From NCBI GenBank assembly GCA_034336665.1, contig JAPFBE010000003.1:34570360-34634359 (forward strand): DNA of 64,000 nucleotides. Direction: 5' to 3'. This DNA is from Luscinia megarhynchos (taxonomy: Eukaryota > Chordata > Aves > Passeriformes > Turdidae). The first letter of the stretch is position 1. Each line of letters opens with the position of its first letter. Positions 47,681-61,300 of this stretch are shown here, one piece after another. The translations under genes and the position numbers were made by a program. Under the pieces are notes generated by a model. The model worked only from the letters and a program-made list of their open reading frames with translations. It made no database searches and had not been told where the DNA came from.

Positions 47681-49649
47681 TGTTTCCAGGCCTTTTACTT
47701 ACAGCTTCTACACAAATGGCAGAGCAAAAGCCAGGGTTGTTTGGATCCTCTAGTAACCCCATTTATCTCAACATGGGGAGTTGCAATTTGTTCTTTTCTG
47801 GCATTCAATTTGTGGTTTTCTTTTCTGGCGTTCAAAAAATCTTAGTAATGCAGTAGTATGGTCATTCAATAAGAAATGAGGTTTTGAATAAATCTGAGTT
47901 TTTTAATGGAATTGATTAGATGTAACATTACAATCAAAACATCCTACAAAAATCTTCTAGTGTCTTACTGAATTCAACAGTATATTCATGCCTGAGTGTG
48001 TGTATATTAACCTACAATCTGTTGTGAACAAAAGGTTTTTTGTCCCTCCTTGGTCATTCATTTAACGTCTCTCAAATTTACTCAGAGCTCTTGGGAATTT
48101 CAAGCTGGATAAATTTTGAGCTCAAATTACTTTTCTCAGTTCATTTGTTACACAACAATTTTGCATCCTTAGAAGATAGGATCTTATGATGTGTGTGCTG
48201 GCACTCCCTTGAGTCCCAGCAGGGAGCAAAGCAGCTGTCTAATATTTAAACATGGTGAAGTGAGGCTTCTTAGAAGCTTATTGTCTCACTCCTATGAGAC
48301 TTGACAATTACTCCGTTGAGTCAGCCTAATGCAACAATTCCAAATGTCATTTAACAATGATCAAACGAGTTAAGTGGAAGTCAGCTTCATACAACATGAA
48401 TGTCAAACATTTACACAGTACAACCACAGCTCTTTCACTAAAACAAACTTCATTTGTTACAGAGTAATATTTCCCTCTCTATGGTGTCTCTATTAAACCA
48501 TGTGTAGGCACATTTTTGTATGGCTAATAATGGCTTGGAGACTGGGAAGTTGTCTCAGGTTTTCCCAACTGGCCATTTTATGTAGTTGTGCCTTTCTGCA
48601 AAGGGAGAGACCATGACAAAGGAAGGGAGAAAGCAAACAATTTAGGCTTTATTCTTATATTAATGTATTTTGAAAAATATCATTATAGATGATTTTTCAA
48701 GAAAACCTACAGAACTGAATTAAGAGTTCCTCACTTCCAGTGTTATTCAAGAAGGTTTTGTGACAGATTTTTTTGCCTATTAATGCATTTTCTCTGAAAG
48801 AGTTCATGAGGACAACTCGAGTGTGATGTTGGGTTCATCTGCTCTACGGGGAATATACATTTGCCAGAAGATCAGAAGAACAGCTTCTGCAGGGATTTAT
48901 TCTTGTTAAAGTGTATACAGACAAAGAAATTTCCAACCAATCCATGGCTAGGATCTGCATGAATCAGGTAAAACAAGCCTCCTTTTCCTGCTTACCACTG
49001 TCTCCTCAAAGTTTATACATTTTAAGATACATTTAGCTTTAGACAGTGAAAGGAACTTAGGAGTGAAAATAGTGGTCTCTCCTGTCCCCCCTGTTTTCTG
49101 AAGTAATGTGCATCCTGTTCAGCAATTTCCCATTACTTACTCTCCTTCTCACCTGCAGATCCTGTGTGCAGTGTCTGCCCTCTCCCTCTCTGCATGGGAA
49201 AAACACTTTTCCCTGTGTCTGGCTGAGGTCTCTTAACAGTTGACAACAGCTGATTCTCTATGATGCCAGCCCTAATTTTTCCTCCTCCTGCCTGAAAGCA
49301 TCTCTGGTTTTCCACAGATGCCAGCCAAGATAAAATTATTTGTTTGGATGTCAGAAAGCCAATGTGGATATCTATGTGACCCCTTAGCATCTGACTCCAC
49401 AGCAGTTCAGCAAATTTAATTTTCAGAGGAATGAGATGTTAAACAAATGTTTAATGCTTACATTTACACAGGGTGATTTTTTCACACTGTGTTTAGAGAT
49501 GGAGTCCTGGGTCTTGATGATGTACTGGCCTTCCTAGTCTGTCTTCCTAAAGTTTGTATCTGTGCTTGCATGCTGACTGGGTGCTGAGCACCATCCCATC
49601 CCCTGGTAAATGCTCTCATCATGACCCAGTGTGGGACTGGGCATGTTCC

Positions 49650-49850
49650 TGTGTGTAAGTTGGAAGGGACCCAGCAGGATCACTGGGTCCCCCTCCTGGT
49701 CCTGTGCAGGACTTCCCAAGAGTCACACTGTGTGCCTGACAGCATTGTCCCAATGCTTTTTGTGCTCTGACTTGCCTGGGGAGCCTGTTCCAGTGCTCAG
49801 CCACCTTGTGTGAGAAAAGCTTTTTCCGGATATCTGACCTAATGATTGGA
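49650..49850 (-). mobile_element. CR1 LINE fragment, minus orientation
   Basis: Reads as the reverse complement of a CR1 3' region: AGTTGGAAGGGACCCAGCAG, GGATCACTGGGTCC, GGGGAGCCTGTTCCAGTGCT and TTTTTCCGGATATCTGACCT are diverged forms of CR1 end motifs. The copy is degenerate and non-coding, and lies in the GYG2-sulfatase intergenic region. Confidence 0.8.
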
Positions 49851-51995
49851 GTGGGTGAGTGGGAAAGCCAGTGAAGTGAACTGAGAAAAAAATTATCCTT
49901 AACTGATAACGTTGATGCTACTGAACTGACTGGCTTGACAGCTTTTGGCTTTGTTCCCCACTGAGCAGTAGGATTTTTCCTCCATCTCTGAATCAGCCAC
50001 ATTGACTTTAAAATGTATGGTTCTTTATGCTCTTTTCTCCCTGCATGAATCCAGTGAAATGCAGCTGCTCTGGTTTCAGTCCCTGTCAGCCACAGAAAAG
50101 TGACAAATCTAATGAGTTTGCAGCAATGTTAGTGCAGATTTAAGCACTATCAAGAAGTAAGAACAAACACATTTTAGATACTTCTGTCAATTGTGACATT
50201 GAGGCATCTTACCTGTTCACTGTCATGCGTGCCCTTTGATTTACATGGAACATTTTCAATATAACTATTGGTGATCTTTTAGAGAAAAGGTGAAATGGCA
50301 AATAACTTGGAGAAATGCCTGGGCAGCTTTTTGGAGACTTGCATTTGGTGCTGCATCATGATCACAACCTCTGCTGCTTAAACAGCAGTGACTCACTCAC
50401 ACCCCTGACCCAGCACTCTGAGATGTAAATCAGGAGTTCCCTGGGACACTGCAAAGGGTGCACAGTCCAGGTATACACTCTCCTCTGTCCCAAAGTTGGT
50501 GAAAGGGACCTGCTGTGGCAGCTCAGGTCCTGAGGGACCTGCTATGGGCCTTCTTGTCTCTTTGTGCTTCTAAAAAGCAAAAAAAAAACCAAAAAAAAAC
50601 CCCAAGGCACACAGGCAGCCTTGATGTGGCTCCTCGAGGCAGCAAGCTTTAAGGAAACACCTCCCCTGAGGAACCTGCTCTGCAGCTCTTACCATCCCTT
50701 GATACTTTTAAAGCCTGGGTGACTGTTACCTGCATAGTAGGAGTTGAATATACAGTGTTCAGGAAGACTTAGAAGTTTGAATCTGAGTCTCTTGCTCACA
50801 ATCTACTTCTTGGGGGAGGAAAAAATAAGGGAGCCTCCACTTGAAAATCTGATTTGGCACAAAATCCCTGGAAGAGCACGGTTAGGATTATATTTTGAGA
50901 GATGAATTTATTTAACCTAAGGGCAGCAAGAGAGGATTAGGTAATTTAATTCCCTCCTTTCCCCTAATGACTGTACAGAGTGCTGACACTTGTTTGGCTT
51001 TGGGAAGATGACCTGTACACAGGAGAGATTAGATTGTGAGGCGAATTTTTTAAACACCTCCTACTGAAAACACAGTGTTTTTTCACAAAACAAAGAGTAT
51101 TTTTCATGAGGCATAATGGCACTCCTATGAAATCAGAGGCATTGTCTTTCAAGTGGGACATGAAGGTTTATGAATTGGTCTCACGGAAGGGTCCCAAATT
51201 CTGCAGTCTTCTTAAGCCAGCAGGGTGATGATTTTCAAGGCTCTCACAAGTAAGATGACTTAACTACGTGGAAAACACGTGCCAGTAGGAATTGTTATGT
51301 GTTAACTTTTCAGAATAGCTAGGTAATCTTGAGATGCTAACTTTAGCTATCTAATTTTTAAAACATACTTGTCAGTTCAGTTTTCCCTGGAAATTCTTAC
51401 ATGACAGATTAATGTACGGATTATGAAGCAAAAAATTGCTGTAAACTAAGAGATGTTTATTTCTGAGAGGCCAGTGTGTTTTGGTATATTTCCAAATTAA
51501 ATGTGCAATTTTATTTTTCATTATTTTTTTCATTGTCATCATCCCTTCAATTTTGTGCAACAAGTTAATTTTCTTTAAAAACATAAGGTCTGAAGAATAG
51601 GGATAACCTCTTGGATTCAGTCCTATTCTTTCAACAAGCATATTTCCTACACAAACATCTGGTATTAAAAATTTGACTTTTTATCAGTCATCATTTGCTT
51701 GAATTGTAAGTTAGTACGAAAAGAAATTTTGATTCATTTATTTGGTATTTAATCATGCATTATTCACTTGAAGGATAGATTATACAGATGATCCCCTTAA
51801 TTATTTTTTTTTTTTAACCACAGGCATACTTAATTTCTGTGGGTCAGAGAAAAGGTTGAATAAAAACAATAACTTATGTCCCTTTTAGTTATCCCAGTAG
51901 AATTTAATCTTTAATCTCTTTATGACTGCAGTTACGTGAATGTGAAAAACTATCCATTTCTTTTAAGCTAACTGTACTTTGCCTGTGGTATTAGA

Positions 51996-52354
51996 CTATG
52001 CTTTGTTATTTTCTTCATGACACCAACAGAATGGGAATGTCCCACAGCATGGCTGCAGCCATGGCTTCCATATATTATTGTAAGGAGACAGCTGCTGAGG
52101 GACTGGAGTCAGAGTCCTGCGATGCTCTTCCACAGCTCTTCTTATTCTCCTCATTGCAGTGTCAAACAAGGGCTCAGTGTCAGCTGAGAGAGGATTTGCC
52201 TCAGACGGGTCTTGTGAGAGATTGAACAGCAGTGGGGGGTCGTGATGGGTTACACCATCCCCAAAACATGGACAGATTCCTCTTCTGAAACAGGCCCCAG
52301 AGGCTTCTGGCTGAAATACTGGAGTAGCATAATGAGCTTTCCATACGGTGCCAC
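51996..52354 (-). CDS. ARSD: Arylsulfatase terminal coding exon
   Basis: The exon begins at 52354 after acceptor TGTGGCAG (minus strand) and ends at TAG 51998-51996. It encodes [61 protein letters not shown] and [19 protein letters not shown]. The Cys-rich end is conserved in the STS/ARSD/ARSH group. Confidence 0.92.
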
Positions 52355-55300
52355 CTGCCACAGAAAAAACACATTTGAACAGCTTAATGTCATTAGGAGC
52401 TGGGGGGTGGTCCCTGACAGGTTGGGTCATGTTTAAGTGTTTAAACACTCAAGGGGAAGCTTATGCCGTGGTTGTTCCATGCAGGGAAAAGGTGTTGTGG
52501 AAGCTGGCAGGGATTCAAATGGTTTTTGTGTCTCATGCTCTGGGTACCATGTGCAGTATATGGATGCTTAGTCCAATATTTTCAGGACAGATGGACTCTG
52601 CCACTTTCTTTTTCCCCTTTAAAACTTTTCATGCCTCTTGGAAGGGGGAGGAAATGGAGAATATAGTCCCCAGTTTCTGAGTATTGACAGGTGGCTGGCT
52701 CTTCCTCTGACTCTGTACATTTGAGTGAAGAAGGGCATTAAGGCAGAAACTGACCACAGCTTATTTCTCTGCTCATGTTCCAGCACACTTCCAAAACGGG
52801 TGGTAATTGCAGGCCTTCAAAACAGTAAAATCTGGAGTCTTGTTTTAAGTTAACATGAAAAAGCAAATAGTTCACAGCTTTAGAGCTTGTACTTCATCAA
52901 GGGCTTGTACTAACCATGGAATAAGCACAGGTTTATGACTTGTGGTGGAAAAGTGGTAAATTACCAGGACTACAGCTGAATGCAGTTCATCAGGATATTT
53001 TATTTCTCCCTTCCTCTCCTTTTTCTCCTATTCCTTACCCCACATTTAGAAAGCACTGCACTGAACTCAGAGGCGAGGATGTCCCCAGCAAGAAGACAGC
53101 AATTAGACAGATGCTATGTTTGAAAAAGGAGACAAGAAGAAAGGGGACATTCACCACTTGAGGTCACTTCTGTGCTCAAAGCATTAGAGCTGACAACTGC
53201 ATTGTTCCTACATGGAATTTTCTTTATGGTTCAATGGAGCCAGCTGAACTTTTCTCCCTTTCTTCTCTTGTATCCAGTTGTTGTTTATGTCTGGAGCCTG
53301 CAGCTTTATTCTTCAGTCTCTTGCTTGCCACTACACTAGAACAATATTTTGGGAATAAATAAAATTTTAAAACTTCTTAAAAGGTGAAGGGGAACAAATG
53401 CCAGATATTAAGGTTTAGGCAGTATCTCAGATTAAAATATCCTGTTGCTGGCTAGCTGGCTGGCTCTGTATCTCTTTATTTTTACCACAGAGTTTCCACA
53501 TCCTTCTTCTGCACTTTTATGGAGGGATGCTGTTTCAATGGTTCTGAAATGTTTTGGTGAAAGAAAATGAATGTTAGAGATCTCCATTTCTGAAATTGTG
53601 AAAGAAAGGATGAAGAATGCTTTCTGAAAGAAAAAGGGTTAGAGCATGGTGGTGTGTCCTGGTTTATTGCCAAGGTTGTGGTTCAATCCTCAGATGGGTA
53701 ATTCCTTAAGAGTTGGACTTGATCCTTATGGGCCCTTTCCAGCTCAGAATATTATGGATCTGGAAATAAAGATGAAATCTTTAAACTTTCTGACAGCTTA
53801 CTAGGGCAGAGAGATACTCCTTAGGTCTGTTTGTGTATCTGCTTTGTTACTTGCTGGATGTGCTCTGCATCCTCAAGCATGTCCCTGTCCCGTCAGTAAA
53901 AGAATGTTTGTCTTGTGACAGAAGTGCAAGCATCCTCTGTGGTATCAAGGTGCCCAGAGCATGGGATTTGCTTCTTATGTCTGTTGGTCAGGCAGCATAG
54001 ATATCTGATACAAGGAGTTAAACAAACACTCCCTGGGACATGCATTTTTTTCTATCTAACTTTAGTTGGAGTGCTGTTGTGATATTGCTAAAATAACCAT
54101 TTATTGCTTGAGATGGACAGATGGACTTACCTATATGTACCTAGGAATTTGTGATCTGTGTTCAGAAAAACTGAACTAAGTACTCATTCTTCCATGAATA
54201 ATTGAGTTGCATGCTTTGTAATTTATACACTGTATGGCAATTTGGAGTAGGGAGTGTAGAGAGTCTGTGGAGAATTGTACTCATTCAGCTAAATTGTAAC
54301 ATTCACTTTTCACAGCTGCAAATAATTCCTGGAGTTGCAGGGTGGGAGACAGAAAAGTCCTTGTTAGTTCACTTTGAAGGATATAGTGAGGCTGATTTTC
54401 TGATTTTAATTAACCTGCATTGGTGAGCTGAGTACAGCTGGGTTACAGAAGGATAAAAGAAAAAAAAAAAAAAAGAAGAAATCACTGCTGATAAAAGCAG
54501 TGGGGGTTTCACTCATCTCCAAGAGGCAAAGAGATATACAATTTGCTGCAGAAGTAGCTCTGACAGAATCTGAAGGGTGCCTGTGCATGTTGGGGCAGTG
54601 TGTGTTAATTTAATATATCCAAAGGAAAGGAAACCTGCAGCTTCAGTCCAAACATGTCTCAAACCCATCTTGTAACAATCAATCAATTTAATGAGCAGAA
54701 AGAAATGGACTGTCACTAATAAGACTTATGGTGCAGAGGTAAAGGAAAGGACTCTAACATATAAACAAAGGATTCTTCTGGCTTCAGTGAAGGCCTTAAA
54801 GGATAGGTCCTGCCTGGGTGACATCAAGACACAATGGCTTCGTATCCAGGCTGATCAAGAGACAGATGCTAACAGCTAATAAACATGTAATGTAAGGGTA
54901 ACATACTAGTAAATGAGCTAAACCAGACTCTGTTGGCCAGCCCAATCAGAAGAAATTGCAGTTAGAGTAAAGAATCGAAATTTTTGGCCTGGCTGAAAGC
55001 TGAGCTATGTATTTGATTTGTCTTTTATATGCAGAACATGGCATTGTTTCCAGGCCCCTTGCCATAAACAGCTCAATGGGAAAAATTGTAGAAAAGCATG
55101 CATAAGAAACCTAGATGTGCACATGGCTTTCATATGGAAATGAAATGCCACAAAATCCACTTGACATCTGCATGTTGTATGCATAGCTACTTAAGTAGAA
55201 CTTATGTAACTTAGAAGAACAAGCAATGTAATTTAGGTAAGGGGAAACATCAGAAAAGCAATTCTTCAAATGCCCCATTTGATTTGGAGTATGAATTTAG

Positions 55301-58300
55301 CCTCTCACTAAGGAGGTGTGGTGTGGCTCTTCCAGCAGGAATATCATCCAGGAACTGGGGCAGTCAGACACAGCTTCCTCTGCCCAGAACCTTCTGTGTT
55401 CACAAAAAATGGTGTGCATTACAGAGAAACAAAGAGAGATCTCTAAGAATAGTGAGAGATCTCGAAGCTCTACCTCCCAGGAAGCAAACCCCTTCATCTC
55501 AGGCCAGACAGGACTACTAACAATGAGGCCTTGCAGAAGAACTGAGAGTTTGAGACAATGAGTGTATTCCATACACATATATGTGTATTTATGTGTATAT
55601 AGACATTTTTACATTATATGCTATTGGAAGCTAGAGGGCATTACACCCTTTCTGACCACAGGAGGGGATGTTTATACTCACTGTCCTTCTGGTGCCAGCG
55701 CACTGCGTGCAGAAATGCCCCACAGTAGTGGAACAGGAACTCGTGCCTGGAGTGCTGCTCTGTCCCCTGCAGCAGGGGCAGCAAGGTGTGCCCGTCCATG
55801 ACCCTGATGGAGAGCACCAGAGTCACCAGACAGCTTAACAATTTTAAGTCTGCAGCTGAAGCATGAGCAGTACTCACTCTATGTGTGCAGCATTAAGATT
55901 TCAAATGTTATCACTAAACCAAGGTACTGTTTAGCTAATGAGCCCTGAGATTTTTAATTGGGTCAATGTGTGGAGACCAGTAATTAGCAGTTACTAGAAG
56001 TTTTTGCATTTAGAGCTAGTTCACACATCCTGCCTGGGGATATCAGACACCATTACTGTAATTTTCCTGGAAGTGATAACAATAGTGAAGGCATTGTTCA
56101 CAGGTTTTAACTTTGCCACCTGAAATGGAAATTGCTGGCAGCTCTGTGAGCTCCAGGCTTTGTAAAAATAACTAAAAAATGAAGAAGCCACTTACTGAAT
56201 TGCCTAGCACTTCAGTTACAATCTGGATTGTGACTGGGTTTAGTTGCAGTCTAGCAGTACTTCTATGCTTTTTGCTGCAATGGCTTACGTTGGGAAGGAA
56301 TTAGAAAAATCTTATGAATAAGGAGTGCCTAGCAAAAAGTGCTGAAACAATAGATGGAATAGAAATGTTAGCATTTTTTGACATAGGGGCTGAAAACAGC
56401 CATGTGAAGGCTTAAGGCCTCTTCCTTTGTTTAGATGATGCCAAATGCCACAAATACCAAAGAACCAACAGACATACTGTTCCAAGTATGGCAGGAAAGG
56501 TCTGAAGATAAGGGTTACAAATAAGAAATCCATAAAGCATGGTAATTTAGTGATTCCTATAGGTTGCATGCAAATATTAAGAAATTAGTATATTGTAGTA
56601 AATTGGTTAATGGAAATTAGAATATTCATCATAGAAGAATACTTATTGTATTGTAAACAGGAAATTGCTCTCTTACTCTCTCTTACCTCTCTTACCCCTC
56701 TTATATTCTCTCTACTCTCCATACTCTACACTCTGTCTTACACACACACCCTTATAATAAACTACAAACCTGAAGAATAGAAAATAGAGAGCTCCTGGGT
56801 CTGTCCACCTGATCATAATAGCCCCACAGGCTTAGCCATCCACACTTTCTCATGTCCTTTAAAAGAGAAATCTGGTTTTTTTCAGTCATCCTAGTGTCCA
56901 AAATCAACCAAGTTTCTTTTCAGTAATAGGAGAACTGAGTTATCTAAATGATAAAACAAATGTTTTCTTCTTTGCCTTTTTTCACATAAGCAGACAAGAT
57001 GGGCAAAGCTGTGCAGAAAGGAAAGTAGAGAACTGCCTGGTTTAGAAATAAAGAGAATTTAATGTGTGGCATCATGTGGATGCATGACACAGTCAGCTTC
57101 TTTCTAAATAAAGAGAAGCAAAATGGTTTATGTACCTGTCCCGAGGCACTGCCCCTCCAGCCAGTTGAACTACTGTAGGATAAATGTCCATAAGGCTGGT
57201 AGGTTCATCGATGACTGTCCCTGCAGGCAGCACTCCTGGCCATCTAATTATACCTGGAACACGGATTCCTCCTTCCCATCCTCCCATTCCTTTTCCACCT
57301 GTTATATAAGGGGAAGAAGTGTCAAAAAATAAAAGAATAGAAGATACCAGATGTTTATTGCACATGTATATGAAAATGTTTTAAAACTTTTAGAATATTT
57401 CATTTAGAGTATTTCATCTTTAATGAAAACACACCAAATCCTGGAAAACAGTAGACTGTCATTCAGTAGTGGCTCTTATTATTTGTATGTGTGTCTTATT
57501 TATCTGCTTGTTCTCAATAAGCAGTTCCCAATAGCAAGAGTGAGTTTTACAGATATTTATTAATTAAACTATATTTTTTTATCCTGCTAGTTTGTCTCAC
57601 TGGGATATCCCCTGCTCTGCTGTATGTGGACATAAATAGGTATGTCTATTATTGATATATAAATTGAGACTATATTCCCTCTTGTCTTCTCTCTAAGCAG
57701 GCATGATTTCATCATTGTCCTCTCATCCTGAACTTCCTAATCGCATTTCTCTTTCCTCTCTGGACTCTCCTGTTACTAAGACACTTACATTCAGCTAGTG
57801 GAAGTGAATTCCTTAGATCAGATTCTAAGCTATTCAAGTCACCTCTGGGCCTTTTTGCATCTATTACTGGCATGGAATCTTCATATCAAAAACTAAAGGC
57901 TAATTTAGGACTGTGTGGGTGGATCCCAGGTGTATCAAACATGGCTTGTGTGGCTCATCAACTAATTTAGTACTAGACAATGTGCATTGTGATGCTGAGC
58001 AAGGTCAATGTGCACATGGCTTTTCTTCTGTAGGGAAACATGTGATGGATGCAGCCTTCAGACTTCATTATACAGTAAGTGCCAAGCTGCCCAAGATGTC
58101 ACAGTGGCTTTTCAAGCTGGAGGAAGTTCATACAAGAGATATTCAGAGCTTTTTTCACTATGTTGCAAGCCAGTCATAGAGAGTCTAGAAGAAACTTCTA
58201 TAGGATGGGTGAGAAATTGGCGAACTATAGTAAGAAAAATAAACATCATGATATCTGCCAGTGTTGGCATTAATAATCAGTAGAGAGGAAACTTTTGAAA

Positions 58301-61300
58301 TTCAACAAAGGCAAATGCAGGGTCCTGTATCTTGGGAAGAATAACCCCATGCCCCATTACAGGCTGGGGCTGACCTCCTGGAAAGCAGCTCCAGAGAAGG
58401 ATATGGGTGTGCTGGTGAACAACAAGCTCTCCATGAGCCAGCACTGCCCTTGGGGCCAAGAAGGCCAAGGGTATCCTGGTGTGCACTGGGAATAACATTG
58501 CCAGCAGATTGAGGGAAGTGGTCCTGCCCTCTGCTCAGCCACAGCCCTATGAATAGCTAATGCCCTGACTTTGTTTCAGCCCTACAATTCAAGATTATAA
58601 TCCCATCATATAATTTATTAAATACAGTCTGTTTGGATATATTTTTTCTATTACTCTTTTTTAAAGAGAAAGTCTTACACGTGTACAAACTACTAAAATT
58701 TTACCTTTATATATTCCATTCCATCCACCCAACTGAGAATTTCCCCTGTGAGCCTCTAAGAATCCTCCGTGATCAGATGCAAAATAAATGAATGTGGTAT
58801 TCTTCAAGTCCTCTTTGTCAATAACATCCAGAAGCCTGCCTATAAGCAAAGCAAAACATCATAATTACATCAGCAGTTGCAGTGAGTGTTTTTAGGTCTT
58901 CACATTCAGTAAGACTGAGTCTTTCACTTGCCTGAATGAGTTCTGTTATGACCTACGACATTCAATACAAAGAGACCTAGACAAATTAGAGAGATGGGCA
59001 ATCACCAGCCATGTGAAGTTGAACAAGGGGAAAGTGCTGGACTGAGAGAAGTGCACCTGAGAGAAGGCAATCCTTGTTGTGTGTACACCCCGGGGAAGGA
59101 AATGCTGGAAGGCAACACTACAGAAAGGGATTGGGGGTCCTGGCTGACGGCAATTTGAACATGAGCCAGAAGTCCTGGCAGCCAGGAGGGCCAACCCTGT
59201 CCTGGAGACATCAGGGACAGCATCACAGCCAGACAAGGGAGGAGATTGTCCTGCTCTGCTCTGAGCTGGGGCAGCCTCACCTCCAGTGCTGGGGGCAGTT
59301 TTGGGTGCCACAATCTCAGGAAGGTATAAAGCCACTAGAGAGGGTCCAAAGGAGGGCTGTGAGGATGATGAGGGGCTTTGAGGGGAAGCCTCAAGGCTGA
59401 GGTCACTTGATCTGTTCAGCCTGGAGAGGAGCAGACTGAGGAGACCTCATTGCAGTTTTCAACATCCTTATGAGGGGATAACATAGGAGCAGACCCTGAT
59501 CTCTTCACTCTGAGGAGTAGTAACAGGACCTCCCCTCCAGGGAGGTTTAAGTAAGATATCAGGAAAAAGATTTCCACCCAGAGGGTGGTTAGGTACTGGA
59601 ATAAGCTCTGCAGCAAAACAGTCACAGGACAGACTGACAAAGTTCAAGGAACATTTGGATAATACTCTCAGGCACACACTGTCATTCCTGGGGTGTCCTG
59701 CACAAGGGTAGGAGTTGGACTTTGATGATCCTGTTTGGTCCCTTCCAACTCAGCATATTCCATGATTCTGTGAAATGGTAAGCACCCAAGAGAAAGCTGA
59801 TTAATGTTTATAACATTTGTTCCTGGTGTCCATAAAAACAGGAAAATAAGAAATAAAACCAATTAGAAAATAAATGACTGATACTTTTATTAATGCTACT
59901 CAAAATACTCTGTCAGCTTTGTTCTGTAGATTCTGCACCAAGAATTGTCTTCACTATGACTCTGGAGAGTTTTGTCCTCACTAGCTGCTATCCTGTTTCA
60001 ACTATATGTTCTTTATAGCTTGATTTCTGCTATCCAGCTCTGCTTACAGAGCCTGTGTTTGAAGGTGGCTGGTGCCAAAAGGGGAAAGAAGAGCATGGCT
60101 GAGTCCCCTGGTTCAGCTGGATCTTGCAGGAGTTTTCAGCCTGTCCACTGAAAGCAATCAGGTTCCTCTCAAGTTACGATCTTATAGACATGGTTATTGG
60201 GGGAAAAAAGGCTCAGGGATTAAATTGTGGGCTTGAAAGGAGGCAATTACTTTATTAATAGACTCTTTGTTTTTGACAAAATACAAACAGTAGCTGTCTC
60301 TCTCTCTCTCCCTCTCATTGAAAGGTTGGGCATTTAAACCAAGTTAAACCACTCTGAAATTTAACCTGTTGGTATTCAAGAGTCTAGATTCTGACCTAAG
60401 TGAGTCTTCACTGACTTCACACAATTTATTAAGAGAAACTCCATAACTTTCTAACTTGTACTTTTGGCTAAGAGAGGGTTCTGATCTTTTTTTTTCCTTT
60501 TTTTTCCCTTTTTCTTTTATTTTTTTTTTTTTAATAAAAATGAACAAGTACACAAAACAATTATCATATAACATCATATTCAGCAACATCTTCTAAGACC
60601 AGAGCTGGAGAAATATCATACATTTTGATTACCAACATGACCAGGGACACATTTGGTTATTTGACTGCATTTAACACTTCAGCATAGAAGCATGTAATTT
60701 AAAAATAGATAAAGAACAAATAATTGCAAGGAGAGTTTAAGCTTTCATCTTAAGAAAATAAAAAAGAGGTATTGTGTGGTTATGATACGGCAATCTCAGA
60801 AACCAGCTGTGTAACAAGGTGAGTTCTCTGATTTTTACACATGCTGAAAGGGAGCTTGGTGATCACCCCTTTAAAGCCTTTTCCATGTCCAAGGGAATGA
60901 AGAATTTTCTTTAAGACCCACACTTACCCACCATCCAGTCCATCTCCTCTACATTATCTCCATACAGGCCATGCCTGCTTCTTCCCTGAAACTTCTCTGT
61001 GGTGATGAGAGGGGTGTGAACATGTAAAAGGGAAACAAAGAGAAGAAATGGTCTATGCTTGTTTCTGAAATAAAAGAAAACAATAGTCATTTCTCTTCAA
61101 ACTGTCACTCAACCCAAAATATAACAGGGGTATTGCAGTTACTCTCTCAATATATATTATATTGTTGATCTAAAAAATTTTTTTTTGGTGTCTTTTTGGC
61201 TTTGAGGTTTTGGGAGACAGAAGAGATTAAAACATACCCCTCAAAGATGCTTTTTCTATGTTAAGACCAAAACAGACAGAAATAGGTCCTTTTTTTTTCC

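Larger units (their letters stand above)
45560..51995. other. GYG2-arylsulfatase tail-to-tail intergenic region
   Basis: AT-rich intergenic DNA between two convergent genes. It holds a small tandem duplication (47591-47680), a minus-strand CR1 fragment (about 49650-49850) and an A-rich tract near 50578. The right end presumably contains the sulfatase 3' UTR on the minus strand. No further gene was recognised. Confidence 0.55.
58840..60927 (-). other. Arylsulfatase intron with long CR1 fragment
   Basis: 2.1 kb intron containing the CR1 copy at about 58945-59775, a TC dinucleotide tract (60295-60318) and a T-rich tract (60486-60535). Confidence 0.6.

Noticed and set aside
54640..55180. Possible second LTR or retroviral fragment in the last sulfatase intron
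   Set aside because: It looks repeat-like, but I found no poly(A) signal layout, terminal motif or coding similarity that would justify naming it.
57901..58285. Overlapping 60-90 codon plus-strand frames beside the CR1 fragment
   Set aside because: No recognisable protein motif. The three overlapping frames suggest simple lack of stops.
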